Part shown: positions 35,201 to 43,718 of the stretch, piece after piece
How the letters are laid out: each line of letters starts with the position of its first letter
Numbering within the stretch: the first letter of the stretch is position 1
Source of the DNA: Pseudonocardiales bacterium
GTDB lineage: Bacteria; Actinomycetota; Actinomycetes; Mycobacteriales; Pseudonocardiaceae
Direction: 5' to 3'
Length of the DNA stretch: 56,887 bases
Assembly: GCA_023252195.1 (NCBI GenBank)
Contig: JAHEXI010000022.1
Span: 1 to 56,887, forward strand
The notes under the pieces: generated by a model
What the model was told of the DNA's origin: nothing
Database searches by the model: none
The model's input: the letters and a program-made list of their open reading frames with translations, nothing else
Translations under genes and position numbers: made by a program

Positions 35201-36458
35201 TCAGGAGCCCTCATCGCTGGGCTCCTGTTCTGTTTTCGGCGTCGGTTCAGGGGCCGGAGTCAGCAGAAAGTCAGCAAATACTGACCTGACTCGTTGGTCC
35301 CGGTCCTGCGATGGGTGGGTGTAGCGGTCAAGGGTCGTCGAGGTTTGCTCGTGTCCCATGACCGCGGACACGTCGTTGATCGGCACTCCGGCTGAAACCA
35401 ACCAGGTCGCGTACGAATGGCGAAGATCATGAAAACGGAGCCCGCCGTGGGCGTACCTGACAATGTGCTCGATCGCCTCCCGCCTGGTGGCGAACTCTTT
35501 CGAGCATTCAGCCTGTGCCGTCTTGCCAGTGCGCCATGAAGGTATGTTCGCCGACCTCGACGAGCTTGCCCAGCAGGCCGGCGCGAACCAGCGACGGCCG
35601 CCAGACCTTGGCGCGAAAGGTGGTGCGGCGGACCGCGGCGCCGCTGCGTGAGGTGAACACCAGGCCGCTGGCACCGGGCGGGTAGCGGCGCTGGTGTTCG
35701 GTCAGCAGCTCGACAACGAACGCCGGGATGGGCACGATCCGGCGGCCAGCCCTGGACTTCGGGTAGGGCTTGTCGGTGACGTTCCCGGAGACCTCGACCG
35801 CGACTCGGACCACACGAAGGGTTCGCGTCGCCAGGTCAACAGCATCCCACCGCAAGCCCGCACACTCGCCCCACCGCAGGCCAGTCCCACCGGCCAGCCC
35901 GACGAGTGCCCGGTACCGATCCGGTACGGCCGGGAGCAGCTGAGTGACCAGCTCGTGCTGGGTGATGACCTGATCGTCAGTGTCTTTACGACGCCGACGA
36001 GTGAGCCGCACGCCTTCGCACGGGTTGTGTCCGATGAGCCGGTCCCGGACCGCGGTTCGCAGGACGGCCGACGCCAGCCGGTGGCACTCAGCGACAGTGG
36101 CCGGAGACAGTCGCGCGCCGAGCTCGGTCACCCATTGCTGGACCGCCAGGTGATCGATCTTGGTGAGCGGTGTCGTGCCCCATCGCGCTATCACGTGGTT
36201 GCGCATGATCGACGCATCACGCGCCACCGTGGTGATCTCGTCGTTCCTCGCGTTGAGCCACCGGGCCGCATAGACTCCGAACCGCATGCGCCCGGCATGT
36301 GGATCAACATAGAGGCCACGGCTGACCGCGGTCTCGACCTCCGCGAGATATGCCTTCGCCTCGCGTTTCGTGGAAAAGGTTCTCGCCCGCTGCCGGCCGG
36401 CGGCATCACGCCAATTCGCGCGGTAGCCACCGGCCTGTGTTGGCACGATGTGACCCAT
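35201..36458 (-). pseudogene. tyrosine recombinase (integrase) of the tRNA-Pro element, one frameshift
   Basis: ATG 36458 starts IVPTQAGGYRANWRDAAGRQ, then HLAVQQWVTELGARLSPATV and the catalytic Arg block GGTGLRWGECAGLRWDAVDL. The frame ends at a stop near 35507 after FMAHWQDGTG. The alternative frame continues KTAQAECSKEFATRREAIEH, GLRFHDLRHSYATWLVSAGV (HxxR), VMGHEQTSTTLDRYTH (His, Tyr). One base near 35520 joins them into about 418 residues. All catalytic residues are present across the two parts. The ATG overlaps the excisionase stop as ATGA, the normal xis-int arrangement of pSAM2-like elements. Confidence 0.85.
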
Positions 36459-36715
36459 CAGTGCCGCACTCCGTTCTGTACTTCATCGAGGCTGTCGAGC
36501 CAGGCGTGGAAACGGGCGCGCGGGACGACCCACCGACCGCCGAGCCGCAGCGCGGGAATGGTGCCGTCGCGGACCAACGCGTACGCAGTGCCGCGCGACA
36601 GAGAAAGGAGCTGTGCGACCTCGACCACGGTGTAAACGGCCCGCTCGGCAGGCTGTTTATCCGGCGTCAAGTCGTGATCTTGTGCCCTGGTAACCAGAGC
36701 GACCAAGTTGCCCAT
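36458..36715 (-). CDS. xis: excisionase (Xis-type helix-turn-helix protein)
   Basis: 85 residues from ATG 36715. YTVVEVAQLLSLSRGTAYAL, VRDGTIPALRLGGRWVVPRA is the excisionase/MerR winged-helix signature (TVxEVAxLLxxSRxTAYxLxxxGxIPxxRxGxRWxVP). It assists the integrase in excising the element. It overlaps int by 4 bp and follows repSA by about 30 bp, so rep-xis-int form one operon. Confidence 0.88.
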   Translation of the reverse strand: MGNLVALVTRAQDHDLTPDKQPAERAVYTVVEVAQLLSLSRGTAYALVRDGTIPALRLGGRWVVPRARFHAWLDSLDEVQNGVRH

Positions 36716-36745
36716 GGGGCGGAGGTTCCCTTCTGCGGAGGGGAT

Positions 36746-38176
36746 TCAGGCTGCGTCTCGGGCGGCTTGTCGTTGTTCGCGTGCTCGGGCGGCTGCGGAA
36801 AGCGCGAGTGCGGTGTCTCCGGTGGTGAGGTAGCCGAGCCCAGTGAATTCCCAGTGCGCGATGACGAGGGTGGTGTCCTCGTCGAGCAGCTCACGGGCGT
36901 GTTCGGCGGCCTGTTGTTGGCGGTAAGCGCGGCGCTCACCGCGGATGGCACCGAGGGTGGTGGAGTAGCGCCGACTCTTGGAGGCGAAGTGCCCACGAAA
37001 GCCGATCATGTGGATCCATCGGCGTATGCCGAGGTAGACCGGGTGTTCGCCGAGTTGCCAGGCGGTGTGCACCAGCCGGTTCACGTGGTCGGTGACACCG
37101 AGCAGGGGCAGCGCTTCGAGGGTGATGCGACGCTCGCCAAGGCCGAAGTGTTCAGCGCTTTTGGTCGCGTATTTGGCGATGTAGCGGGCTGCGTGTTCGG
37201 GGGTCAGCTCGCCGGTCGGTCCGCCGTTGACGGTCTGGGTGTCAAGCTGCTCACCGAAGCGCAGCACCAAGTCGGATCCGTCGGGCATCTCGACGGTGAG
37301 CCGGACGTGCGCGGCGGCCTGGCGGATGGCGTCGGCGAGTGCAGTGGCGTCGATGCTGATCTGTGGTGGCTGGTAATCGTCGCCCGGACCGTCGAGCCGG
37401 ATGAGGGAATGGAAGTGGACCACGCCGCGACGCTGGAATTCTGCGACCTTGACAAACGACACCCGGCAGCACCGGCCGAACTCAACCGCGGTCAGCCCGG
37501 TCTGGTGGGCCAGGATGCGGCGGACGGCGATGGTGAACCGGCGCCACAGTTCTGGTGCGTGCCAGTTGAAGGCGATGTGGGCGGGGTAGTCGTAGCAGTC
37601 CGGGCAGATCGGCTGCCCCAGCCGTGGGTCATCCCCGCTATGAGTCGCGGTGCACCGGGTTGTCCGCCCGTGAGGGCATAGCCGGGGTGTGCTGCGGATC
37701 GGCCGGCATTGACCAAGTCCGGTTCGAGTGGTGTGTACCGGCCCGAACCCGGGTGCGGTCAGGGTGGCAAACACCAGCGGGTGCAACCGGATGGACTCGG
37801 GGACACCCTTGCGACCGCCAGCGGCGCCAGCATACAGCAGTTGCCACATATCGCCGGCGTACTCATACGAGCAGGACGGGCATACCGCCGCCCGCCGGTT
37901 CCCGCATCGGATCAGCAGCACGCGATCCGGCTCACCGTCGGTCGAGTAGCTGACCCGCCGACCACTGGCCGATCGATGTTCAACACGGCCGCGAAGCCGT
38001 ACCGGGCGGGAACAGTGCCCAGACCGCGTGACTTGCTCAGCCCACCGGTCGAAGTCCGACCGACCGGCTCGGGTAATGATCTCGTCCACCGTACGCGGCG
38101 GGAGGGTGGCGATCCGGGTCATCGTCGGACCCGGTGCGCATTGAGAACTGGGGAAGTGGCCATTCCGTGCCTCCAT
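36746..38176 (-). CDS. repSA: RepSA-like rolling-circle replication initiator
   Basis: 476 residues from ATG 38176, with weak start evidence; ATG 38122 (MTRIATLPP) is an alternative. The zinc-finger-like region RLCPHGRTTRCTATH...ICPDCYDY precedes the relaxase core: HUH motif VVHFHSLIRLDGPGDDYQPP near residue 250, then the catalytic Tyr segment EHAARYIAKYATKSAEHFGL near 335 (YxxK). C-terminal GIRRWIHMIGFRGHFASKSR, RYSTTLGAIRGERRAYR is typical of pSAM2 RepSA. It nicks the element's origin to start replication after excision. It lies 3 bp downstream of ftsK on the same strand. Confidence 0.9.
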   Translation of the reverse strand: MEARNGHFPSSQCAPGPTMTRIATLPPRTVDEIITRAGRSDFDRWAEQVTRSGHCSRPVRLRGRVEHRSASGRRVSYSTDGEPDRVLLIRCGNRRAAVCPSCSYEYAGDMWQLLYAGAAGGRKGVPESIRLHPLVFATLTAPGFGPVHTTRTGLGQCRPIRSTPRLCPHGRTTRCTATHSGDDPRLGQPICPDCYDYPAHIAFNWHAPELWRRFTIAVRRILAHQTGLTAVEFGRCCRVSFVKVAEFQRRGVVHFHSLIRLDGPGDDYQPPQISIDATALADAIRQAAAHVRLTVEMPDGSDLVLRFGEQLDTQTVNGGPTGELTPEHAARYIAKYATKSAEHFGLGERRITLEALPLLGVTDHVNRLVHTAWQLGEHPVYLGIRRWIHMIGFRGHFASKSRRYSTTLGAIRGERRAYRQQQAAEHARELLDEDTTLVIAHWEFTGLGYLTTGDTALALSAAARAREQRQAARDAA

Positions 38177-38179
38177 TGG

Positions 38180-39736
38180 TCAGTGGGTGCGCTGGAGGAC
38201 GGGCAGCGCGGGGGTGTTGTCGCGTCCGGGATTTGTGATGAAGGCTTCGAGCTGCTTGATTGCCTCATCGGGGACCCAGCCGGCGCGGATTCGCAGGGGT
38301 TCGCGAATGCCCTCGCCGAAGACGTAGCCGGTGCCGGCTTCGGCTTCGGTGATCCGGTTGGCCCAGGCACCGCGTTCGTAGGCCTGGTCTCCGAGCACCA
38401 TCCCCACGTGGGATTTCGCCGAGACCCGCAGGCAAATTCGGCGGGGGAACAGGTCCCGCACCGGAACGGTGTCCTTGGTGGGTTCCTGGACATAGCCGCG
38501 CACGGTGAATCCCAGTGCCCGGCCCTGAGTGGTCAGCAAGGCGATACGTTCGGTGATCGATTCGCGGGTTCGGCGGTCGGTATAGCGGGTCAGCGCCCCG
38601 ATCTCGTCAAATTCCAACAGCTCCAAGGGGTGCTCGACGCTGATGGGCACGGTCCGGACCCGGCCAGCGAACTCGGCTTTCCGGGCCTGCATCGAGTCGA
38701 TCAGGTCATCGAGCACCGCTAGCGCGTCGGTGCCGGTGACGGCGTAGCGGTGGAAGACTCCTCGCCCGTAGGCCAGCTCCATCCCCTTGGGGTCGATCCC
38801 TGAAACCCGCACCAGCCCGTCGCGGATCGCGGGGGCGATGGAGACCAGTGGGCACCATGTCACCGAGTTCTTGCCCGCCCCGGTCCCGCCCGCGGTCAGG
38901 CTGTGACTGGCCGGACCGGCCAGGGGCAGGTACCAATCCTGGCCGTACTCGGTGCGCCCGGCCCACACCCGCCGCAAATCCACCGATCCACCCGCAGCAC
39001 CGGTAGCGGGGTCGGGGCAGGCCACTGGGTCGGCGAGCATGTTGCGACGCTGGAAGTCGATCGAGACCACGTTCGGCGTGAGTTCGCGGACCTGGCAGCG
39101 CGCCACCCCGCGAGCCGAGGCCAACGCCCGGGCAGCCTGGTCGAAATCCTCTGGTTTCTGTCCAGGTATCAGCCGCACCCGGACCTCATCCCACGAAGCA
39201 CCCGAGCGAACCCCCAGCACCCGCGGTGCTAGCGCTTCCGGCCGGCGCCGCCCGCGTCGGAAGCTACGGCCCAGGGGAGATAGCGCCACCACGACGGGCA
39301 TCGCATCTTGGCGGATGCCCAAGCCGCAGGCATGCAACCATTCGGGCAACTTCGGTGAGTACACCGTCCAGCGCAGCCACCACGACCGCAGATGCCGGCC
39401 CGCCCACGCGTCAAACGACCTCAGATCAAGCAGCCGCCATCCGGTGAGCACTCCCGCCACCGCAACGGCAGTGATCGCTAACGAGGGCCAGCCCGACCAG
39501 TGCCACCAGGCCAGCACTCCGATAAGGGTGAGGCTGGTTCGCCAGTGCGTGAGCGTCTGCCGCAGTGCCCAGCCCAGCGCCTTGATCACCAGCCATAGGG
39601 CGACAAGCACCGCGGCCGCTGCGGCGAGAGCCTCCGCGAACTTGATCAGGGCCCGGCCGATCTTGGCCAGCACCCACACGACGATGCCCAGCGTGGCGCC
39701 ACCCGCGATCAGTGCGGCGATCATCTGCACATCCAT
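38180..39736 (-). CDS. FtsK/SpoIIIE-type translocase of the second element (TraSA-like)
   Basis: 518 residues from ATG 39736, overlapping the upstream 35-residue gene (TGATG). Hydrophobic segments lie at about 5-25, 35-57 and 70-97. The P-loop is GGTGAGKNSV at residues 283-292: the residue after Lys is Asn, where Thr/Ser is canonical and Gly is common in TraSA-like proteins. Walker B-like LELLEFDEIGALTRYTDRRT and ALGFTVRGYVQEPTKDTVPV follow. It is shorter than, and not closely similar to, the translocase at 14600-16876, so the two came with different elements. Confidence 0.88.
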   Translation of the reverse strand: MDVQMIAALIAGGATLGIVVWVLAKIGRALIKFAEALAAAAAVLVALWLVIKALGWALRQTLTHWRTSLTLIGVLAWWHWSGWPSLAITAVAVAGVLTGWRLLDLRSFDAWAGRHLRSWWLRWTVYSPKLPEWLHACGLGIRQDAMPVVVALSPLGRSFRRGRRRPEALAPRVLGVRSGASWDEVRVRLIPGQKPEDFDQAARALASARGVARCQVRELTPNVVSIDFQRRNMLADPVACPDPATGAAGGSVDLRRVWAGRTEYGQDWYLPLAGPASHSLTAGGTGAGKNSVTWCPLVSIAPAIRDGLVRVSGIDPKGMELAYGRGVFHRYAVTGTDALAVLDDLIDSMQARKAEFAGRVRTVPISVEHPLELLEFDEIGALTRYTDRRTRESITERIALLTTQGRALGFTVRGYVQEPTKDTVPVRDLFPRRICLRVSAKSHVGMVLGDQAYERGAWANRITEAEAGTGYVFGEGIREPLRIRAGWVPDEAIKQLEAFITNPGRDNTPALPVLQRTH

Positions 39737-39843
39737 CAGTGCTCACCCCCGGAGCACCGGTAACCACCCGCGTCGGAAGCACACACGCTGGTTGGCCGCC
39801 GGTGCTGGCGCTTCAGGGCGTGCTTGACCCGTCGTAAGCTCAT
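39736..39843 (-). CDS. 35-residue basic protein upstream of ftsK
   Basis: ATG 39843 with GAGGAG eight bases upstream; TGA overlaps the ftsK start by one base. It encodes MSLRRVKHALKRQHRRPTSV plus CASDAGGYRCSGGEH. Very basic first half and two cysteines at the end. The good ribosome site and TGATG coupling support translation, perhaps mainly to couple ftsK expression. Family unknown. Confidence 0.55.
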   Translation of the reverse strand: MSLRRVKHALKRQHRRPTSVCASDAGGYRCSGGEH

Positions 39844-39931
39844 GAGAGCTCCTCTTGTCCTCAAAGAATTGATGGGTGGAGCGGGCGCCCGGCCGGCCTT
39901 GGTTTCCAGGCCCGACCGGCCGGGCGCCGCA

Positions 39932-40129
39932 CTAAGAGGCGATGGCCGTTACCCACACCGTCCACGCGGCAGAGGCCTCATCGCGGGCGACCTCGTACGC
40001 CCCGTAGGCCTCCTCCCAGCGCAGGTAAGCGGCCCGCTCGGCCTGGGCAGCCTCGTCACGAAGCTGCTCGGCCCGCTCGTGCATCTCTTTGAGTAGTTCC
40101 ACATCGAGACTCACCAGTGGCGCGCTCAT
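39932..40129 (-). CDS. small coiled-coil protein of the element
   Basis: 65 residues from ATG 40129 (ATGA overlap with the upstream gene's stop). SLDVELLKEMHERAEQLRDE, AAQAERAAYLRWEEAYGAYE, VARDEASAAWTVWVTAIAS is one long amphipathic helix with heptad Leu/Ala. It is co-translated with the SCO3933-like gene. Function unknown; similar small helical proteins are frequent in pSAM2-like elements. Confidence 0.7.
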   Translation of the reverse strand: MSAPLVSLDVELLKEMHERAEQLRDEAAQAERAAYLRWEEAYGAYEVARDEASAAWTVWVTAIAS

Positions 40130-40473
40130 GACGCACCTGCCGAACTGGCGGCCCTGGCCGCACTAGCCGGCGTGGTCGGCACCGGGACGATCGCCTCAGC
40201 CCGAAACGCCACCCCGCCGCGACCGTCGATGCTCCACGGCGTCGCGACCAGCTTGACCACCGTGACCAACTGCCGCTTAACAACGTTCGGCTCACCGGCC
40301 GTGGTGACCTTGATGACCTCCGCACCCGACTGATCCATCGCCACCAGCTCAGTGACGTGCAATGGCGCACCGGTTTCCCGGTCCGTCTTTTGTCGACCGT
40401 CGTTGTCGTTCTTGTGCTGCGGAGCACGAGAAACAACGAACTCCACACCGTCGGTCTTGAGTTCCAACTGCAT
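40126..40473 (-). CDS. SCO3933-family element regulatory protein (Pra-like activator)
   Basis: 115 residues from ATG 40473, with AAGGAGG upstream. Features are QLELKTDGVEFVVSRAPQHK, DRETGAPLHVTELVAMDQSG, AEVIKVTTAGEPNVVKRQLV, TVVKLVATPWSIDGRGGVAF, RAEAI. The KTxGVxFxVxRxPxPK...DRxTGxPLxxVxxxAxDxxG pattern is what I recall for the SCO3933/pSAM2 activator family, which promotes replication, integration and excision. It is first in the leftward operon leading to ftsK, repSA, xis and int. The AACTAGTCCGG repeats lie 85 bp upstream. Confidence 0.75.
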   Translation of the reverse strand: MQLELKTDGVEFVVSRAPQHKNDNDGRQKTDRETGAPLHVTELVAMDQSGAEVIKVTTAGEPNVVKRQLVTVVKLVATPWSIDGRGGVAFRAEAIVPVPTTPASAARAASSAGAS

Positions 40474-40557
40474 CTAGCTGTTCCTCCTTGATAGGCGGGG
40501 CCCGTTTGGCCCTCGCACCTATAGAACGGCAAGATGCCTGTTTTCTGGGGGTCCGCG

Positions 40558-40591
40558 AACTAGTCCGGAACTAGTCCGGTTGCTAGTCCCG
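40558..40591. promoter_or_regulatory. tandem AACTAGTCCGG repeats between the divergent operons
   Basis: AACTAGTCCGG occurs at 40558-40568 and again immediately at 40569-40579, followed by the variant TTGCTAGTCCCG at 40580-40591. The spacing is one repeat per helical turn (11 bp). It sits between the SCO3933-like operon and the XRE regulator, the expected control region of the element. Related copies lie at 43462-43495. Confidence 0.65.
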
Positions 40592-40659
40592 TTTCGCGGA
40601 GGTGTCGGTGCGACCGGTTATGTTGAGCAGACAGGTAGCGTCGAAGGGAGCCCAGCCGG

Positions 40660-42054
40660 ATGGATGAACCGAGACGGTCGGGACTGCGAGAAGCGCGCCG
40701 CGATCGCGGCTGGACACAGGAAGAGGCTGCCGATCAGCTCGCTCGCCTGGCGTGGGTACGTCGCGGTGAGCGGGTCGGGGTGAACGCCGACATGATCGCG
40801 AAGTGGGAGCGCGGGGACAAGAGCCCCAGCTCCCGCTATCGCGAGCTGCTGTGCCTGCTGTACGGGGCGACGCCCGAGTACCTCGGCATTGCCCGGGTGA
40901 CCAAGAGCAGGGCCAGCGCTGTCCCAGTGCCAGCCTCGCCCGCGGTGACCGAGCGCAGTTTGGTGGATGCCCTGGGGGGAGCCGCCGCGATCCTTGATCA
41001 GCTCGGCGCCGCGGGAGGCATCTTGGCGCCGCGGATGTTCGACGCGTGGAAGGACGATGTCATGCAACGCCGAGCCATGCTCAAGCTGATGGGCATCATG
41101 CCCGCAGTCACCGTGCTGCCCTCAGCCACCGAGTCCGCCCGGCGATCCCGCTCCGGCAAGCCCACCCCGGACAACGTCCGGGACATGGACTACCTGGCCG
41201 ATCGGTACCAGACGCTGTATCACTCCACGGCCCCGGCCGCGCTGATGACGCCCGTGGTGGCGCATTTGTCCACGCTCGGGGACCTGCTGCGCCAAGACCC
41301 CGGTCCGGCTGAACGACGACGGCTGTTAGCCAACCGCGCTCGGGTCGGCACCCTGGCCGGACGGTTGTCGTTTTTCGACCTGCAAGACTCGATGGCCGCC
41401 CGGGCCTACTACAGCCTCGCCCTGGAAGCAGCGCGAGAAGCCGACGATCACTTACAGGCCACCGCCGCGCTCGCGCACGTCGCGTTCATCCCCGCCGCGG
41501 AACACGGTTTCAGCGCCGCACTGGACTACCTGCACGGCGCCAGCGAGCATCTCAGATCTCAACCCTGTGGCCCGATCGCGTCCTGGCTGGCGGCGGTGGA
41601 GTCCGAGATGCACACCAACGCCGGCAACTCCACCACCGCGCTGCGTGCCATCGACCGGGCCCGGGACGCGCTGACCGCTCCCGGCCTGATTCCTGACCTG
41701 CCGTGGTTCGACTACTACGACGCCACCCGTCTGCACGGCTTCGCCGGATACGCCACGCTGCGCGCCAACCGGTACGACGACGCGCGCACCGAGCTGAGCA
41801 CCGCGCTAGGCAAGCTCTCCCGCTCCGCGGTCAAACAGCGTGCGGTGTTCCTGGCCGACCTCGCGACCGTCGAGCTACACCAGGGCGATCTCGACCACGC
41901 CTGCACGATCGCTGCCGATGCCGCCCACCAGCTTCACCAGGCCGGCTACGCCACCGGCGCCGGACGGCTCCGCGATCTCCGAGCTGCCCTCGAACCGTGG
42001 AACACCACCACCCCAGTCCGCGCCCTAGACGACCAACTCGCCGCCCTCAACTGA
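40660..42054 (+). CDS. XRE regulator with helical-repeat C-terminus (element control)
   Basis: 464 residues from ATG 40660, with AAGGGAG ten bases upstream. N-terminal XRE domain: SGLREARRDRGWTQEEAADQ, LARLAWVRRGERVGVNADMI, AKWERGDKSPSSRYRELLCL, LYGATPEYLG. C-terminal TPR-like repeats run from about residue 200: MAARAYYSLALEAAREADDH, AVESEMHTNAGNSTTALRAI and VFLADLATVELHQGDLDHAC. It is divergent from the replication/transfer operon and 27 bp upstream of a HAD hydrolase gene, a pair common near pSAM2-like elements. It probably binds the CTAGTCCG repeats, but this is inferred from position only. Confidence 0.8.
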   Translation: MDEPRRSGLREARRDRGWTQEEAADQLARLAWVRRGERVGVNADMIAKWERGDKSPSSRYRELLCLLYGATPEYLGIARVTKSRASAVPVPASPAVTERSLVDALGGAAAILDQLGAAGGILAPRMFDAWKDDVMQRRAMLKLMGIMPAVTVLPSATESARRSRSGKPTPDNVRDMDYLADRYQTLYHSTAPAALMTPVVAHLSTLGDLLRQDPGPAERRRLLANRARVGTLAGRLSFFDLQDSMAARAYYSLALEAAREADDHLQATAALAHVAFIPAAEHGFSAALDYLHGASEHLRSQPCGPIASWLAAVESEMHTNAGNSTTALRAIDRARDALTAPGLIPDLPWFDYYDATRLHGFAGYATLRANRYDDARTELSTALGKLSRSAVKQRAVFLADLATVELHQGDLDHACTIAADAAHQLHQAGYATGAGRLRDLRAALEPWNTTTPVRALDDQLAALN

Positions 42055-42081
42055 TTCCCTCGTAGAAAGGACATGCAGCCC

Positions 42082-42729
42082 ATGTCACCGATCCGCGCCG
42101 TCTGGTTCGACGTCGGAGAGGTCCTGATCAACGAAACCCGTGAGTACGGCACCTGGGCCGACTGGCTGGACATCCCCCCACACACCTTCTCCGCGGTGTT
42201 CGGTGCCGTCATCGCCCGAGGGGAGGACTACCGCGAGGTGTTCCGGTACTTCCGTCCCGACTTCGACCTCGACGCCGCCCGCCAAGCCCGGTTGGACGAA
42301 GGCCTGGGTGAGTACCTCAACGGCAACGACCTCTACCCCGACGTGCGCCCCTGCCTCCACGCGCTCAAAGACGCCGGCTACTTCGTGGGCATCGCCGGCA
42401 ACCAGACCACCCGCGCCGGGCATTTCCTGCGCGAACTCAACCTTCCCTGTGATGTTCTCGCCACGTCCGATGATTGGGGTGTTACCAAGCCTGACGTGGC
42501 CTTTTTCAGCAAACTCATCGCGGTCAGCGGCCACCAGCCCCACGAGATCGCCTACGTCGGCGATCGCCTCGACAACGACCTTCGCCCCGCCGCTGAGGCC
42601 GGTCTGTGCACGGTCTTTGTCCGGCGCGGACCCTGGGGCTACATCATCTACGAGCGCGGCAGTGCAAACCTCGAACTGGGCTCGCTCAGCGAACTACTCG
42701 TTGCGCTCCAGACCCTGCCCGCTGACTGA
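42082..42729 (+). CDS. HAD-family hydrolase
   Basis: 215 residues from ATG 42082; ATG 42073 (MQPMSP) is three codons longer but too close to the ribosome site GAAAGGA. Motif I IRAVWFDVGEVLINE (nucleophile Asp), motif II IAGNQTTRAGHFL, motif III Lys in VTKPDVAFFSKLI, motif IV YVGDRLDNDLRPAAEAG. These match subfamily IA phosphatases. Typical substrates are small phosphate esters; this one is unknown. It is the second gene of the operon with the XRE regulator, suggesting the enzyme makes or destroys the regulator's signal. Confidence 0.85.
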   Translation: MSPIRAVWFDVGEVLINETREYGTWADWLDIPPHTFSAVFGAVIARGEDYREVFRYFRPDFDLDAARQARLDEGLGEYLNGNDLYPDVRPCLHALKDAGYFVGIAGNQTTRAGHFLRELNLPCDVLATSDDWGVTKPDVAFFSKLIAVSGHQPHEIAYVGDRLDNDLRPAAEAGLCTVFVRRGPWGYIIYERGSANLELGSLSELLVALQTLPAD

Positions 42730-42814
42730 CACGGACGCCTTTCAGCATGGGACCGGTCGGTCGCCGGGAGCGTCGGGGGTACTCAACCGGCGGCCGACCG
42801 GAGATCCGGGAACA

Positions 42815-43024
42815 TCAGTCGGAAAGCATGCCGATGCGTGAGGTGCTCCCAGCGGTGAAGCTCTCCAGGAACATCAGCCGGCAGGGCTCGCATGCTGTGC
42901 CGGGCGGTGGCTGGTCGTGGATGACCTCAGTCGACAACACCTGTCCGCAGCGCGCCGTGAGTTCGTCTGTCGAATGCACACCGGCTGGTGTGAGGACGTG
43001 CACGCACGAATCACAGGTGGACAT
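42815..43024 (-). CDS. putative small zinc-ribbon-like protein
   Basis: 69 residues from ATG 43024, or longer from 43048. Two CxxC pairs, TCDSCVHVLTPAGVHSTDEL and GTACEPCRLMFLESF, flank ARCGQVLSTEVIHDQPPPG. Paired CxxC knuckles about 40 residues apart suggest zinc binding. No ribosome site is seen. I do not recognise the family. It converges with the HAD gene. Confidence 0.42.
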   Translation of the reverse strand: MSTCDSCVHVLTPAGVHSTDELTARCGQVLSTEVIHDQPPPGTACEPCRLMFLESFTAGSTSRIGMLSD

Positions 43025-43160
43025 CGCAAATCGAGTCGAGCAGCTCATCGGGGTCTGCCCAGGTGTGCGCTGTCCCCAGTTTGCACCGGCGGGTTTCTCC
43101 CGCTGGCTCCGTGCGGCTCGCCACGGTGTACTTGCTCGCTGGTAACGTGCTGGTGCTCGG

Positions 43161-43418
43161 TCACCCGAGCCACTCGCCGAGGATGCCCAGCAGCGCCCTC
43201 GCGGCCTGCTCATCCAGCCGCAGCACGCAGCAGTTCGCCACGTGCGGGTTCAGCACGATGATCCCGTCCTCCCTGGTCACCAGCAGATTGGTGAAGCCGG
43301 TCGCGCCGTGCGCCTGACAGGTGGTCATCACCACCCGGCGATGGCTACCGCGCCCCGTGCACGGGGACATCGCGGGAACCTCGGTCGTGCCATCAGCTAT
43401 TGGGTGCACGAATGACAT
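43161..43418 (-). CDS. hypothetical protein
   Basis: 85 residues from ATG 43418, probably leaderless. RRVVMTTCQAHGATGFTNLL, VTREDGIIVLNPHVANCCVL, RLDEQAARALLGILGEWLG. The beta-strand-rich core with IVLNPHV and the helix at the end look like a real compact domain. Composition is normal. CTAGTCCG repeats lie 44-77 bp upstream of its start, so it may belong to the same control circuit as the XRE-HAD pair. Family not identified. Confidence 0.6.
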   Translation of the reverse strand: MSFVHPIADGTTEVPAMSPCTGRGSHRRVVMTTCQAHGATGFTNLLVTREDGIIVLNPHVANCCVLRLDEQAARALLGILGEWLG

Positions 43419-43461
43419 GAACTAATCAAAACGATCCGAGAGATAACCCGGAAGGTCCCCC

Positions 43462-43495
43462 AACTAGTCCGCCGCCACCGACCACCGCTAGTCCG
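43462..43495. promoter_or_regulatory. second CTAGTCCG repeat site
   Basis: AACTAGTCCG at 43462-43471 and CTAGTCCG at 43488-43495. These share the core of the tandem repeats at 40558-40591. The site lies upstream of the minus-strand gene at 43161-43418 and marks the right end of the XRE-HAD segment. Confidence 0.55.
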
Positions 43496-43585
43496 CGTCA
43501 TCTGATTTCCTGTCAACGCGATGCCTCCGGCGGCCAGGACGCTGCCCTGGACCCGGCGACCACTTCGGGAGGATGGGGAACGTTC

Positions 43586-43718
43586 GGGTGGGGGTCTCCC
43601 TCGCGGCGCACCGATGGCTACCCGATGCCGCAAGGCCAAGCCGCTACGCGGTCGGCTTATGCCGAGCGTTGCCCCATCGGGTAGGGCAATGCCTGCGCCG
43701 CAAGGGAGACCCTCACCC
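43586..43718. repeat. three-level nested inverted repeat, about 133 bp
   Basis: Outer arms 43586-43610 and 43694-43718 pair at 23 of 25 positions (GGGTCTCCCTCGCGGCGCA with TGCGCCGCAAGGGAGACCC). Inside, CTACCCGATG at 43618-43627 pairs with CATCGGGTAG at 43675-43684, and AAGCCG pairs with CGGCTT further in. The region 43419-44269 has no gene. It could fold into one long branched hairpin: structured RNA, or a palindromic element. Confidence 0.6.

Noticed and set aside
35694-37681. Two long plus-strand frames opposite int, xis and rep
   Set aside because: Both are shadows of genes with recognised motifs on the minus strand.
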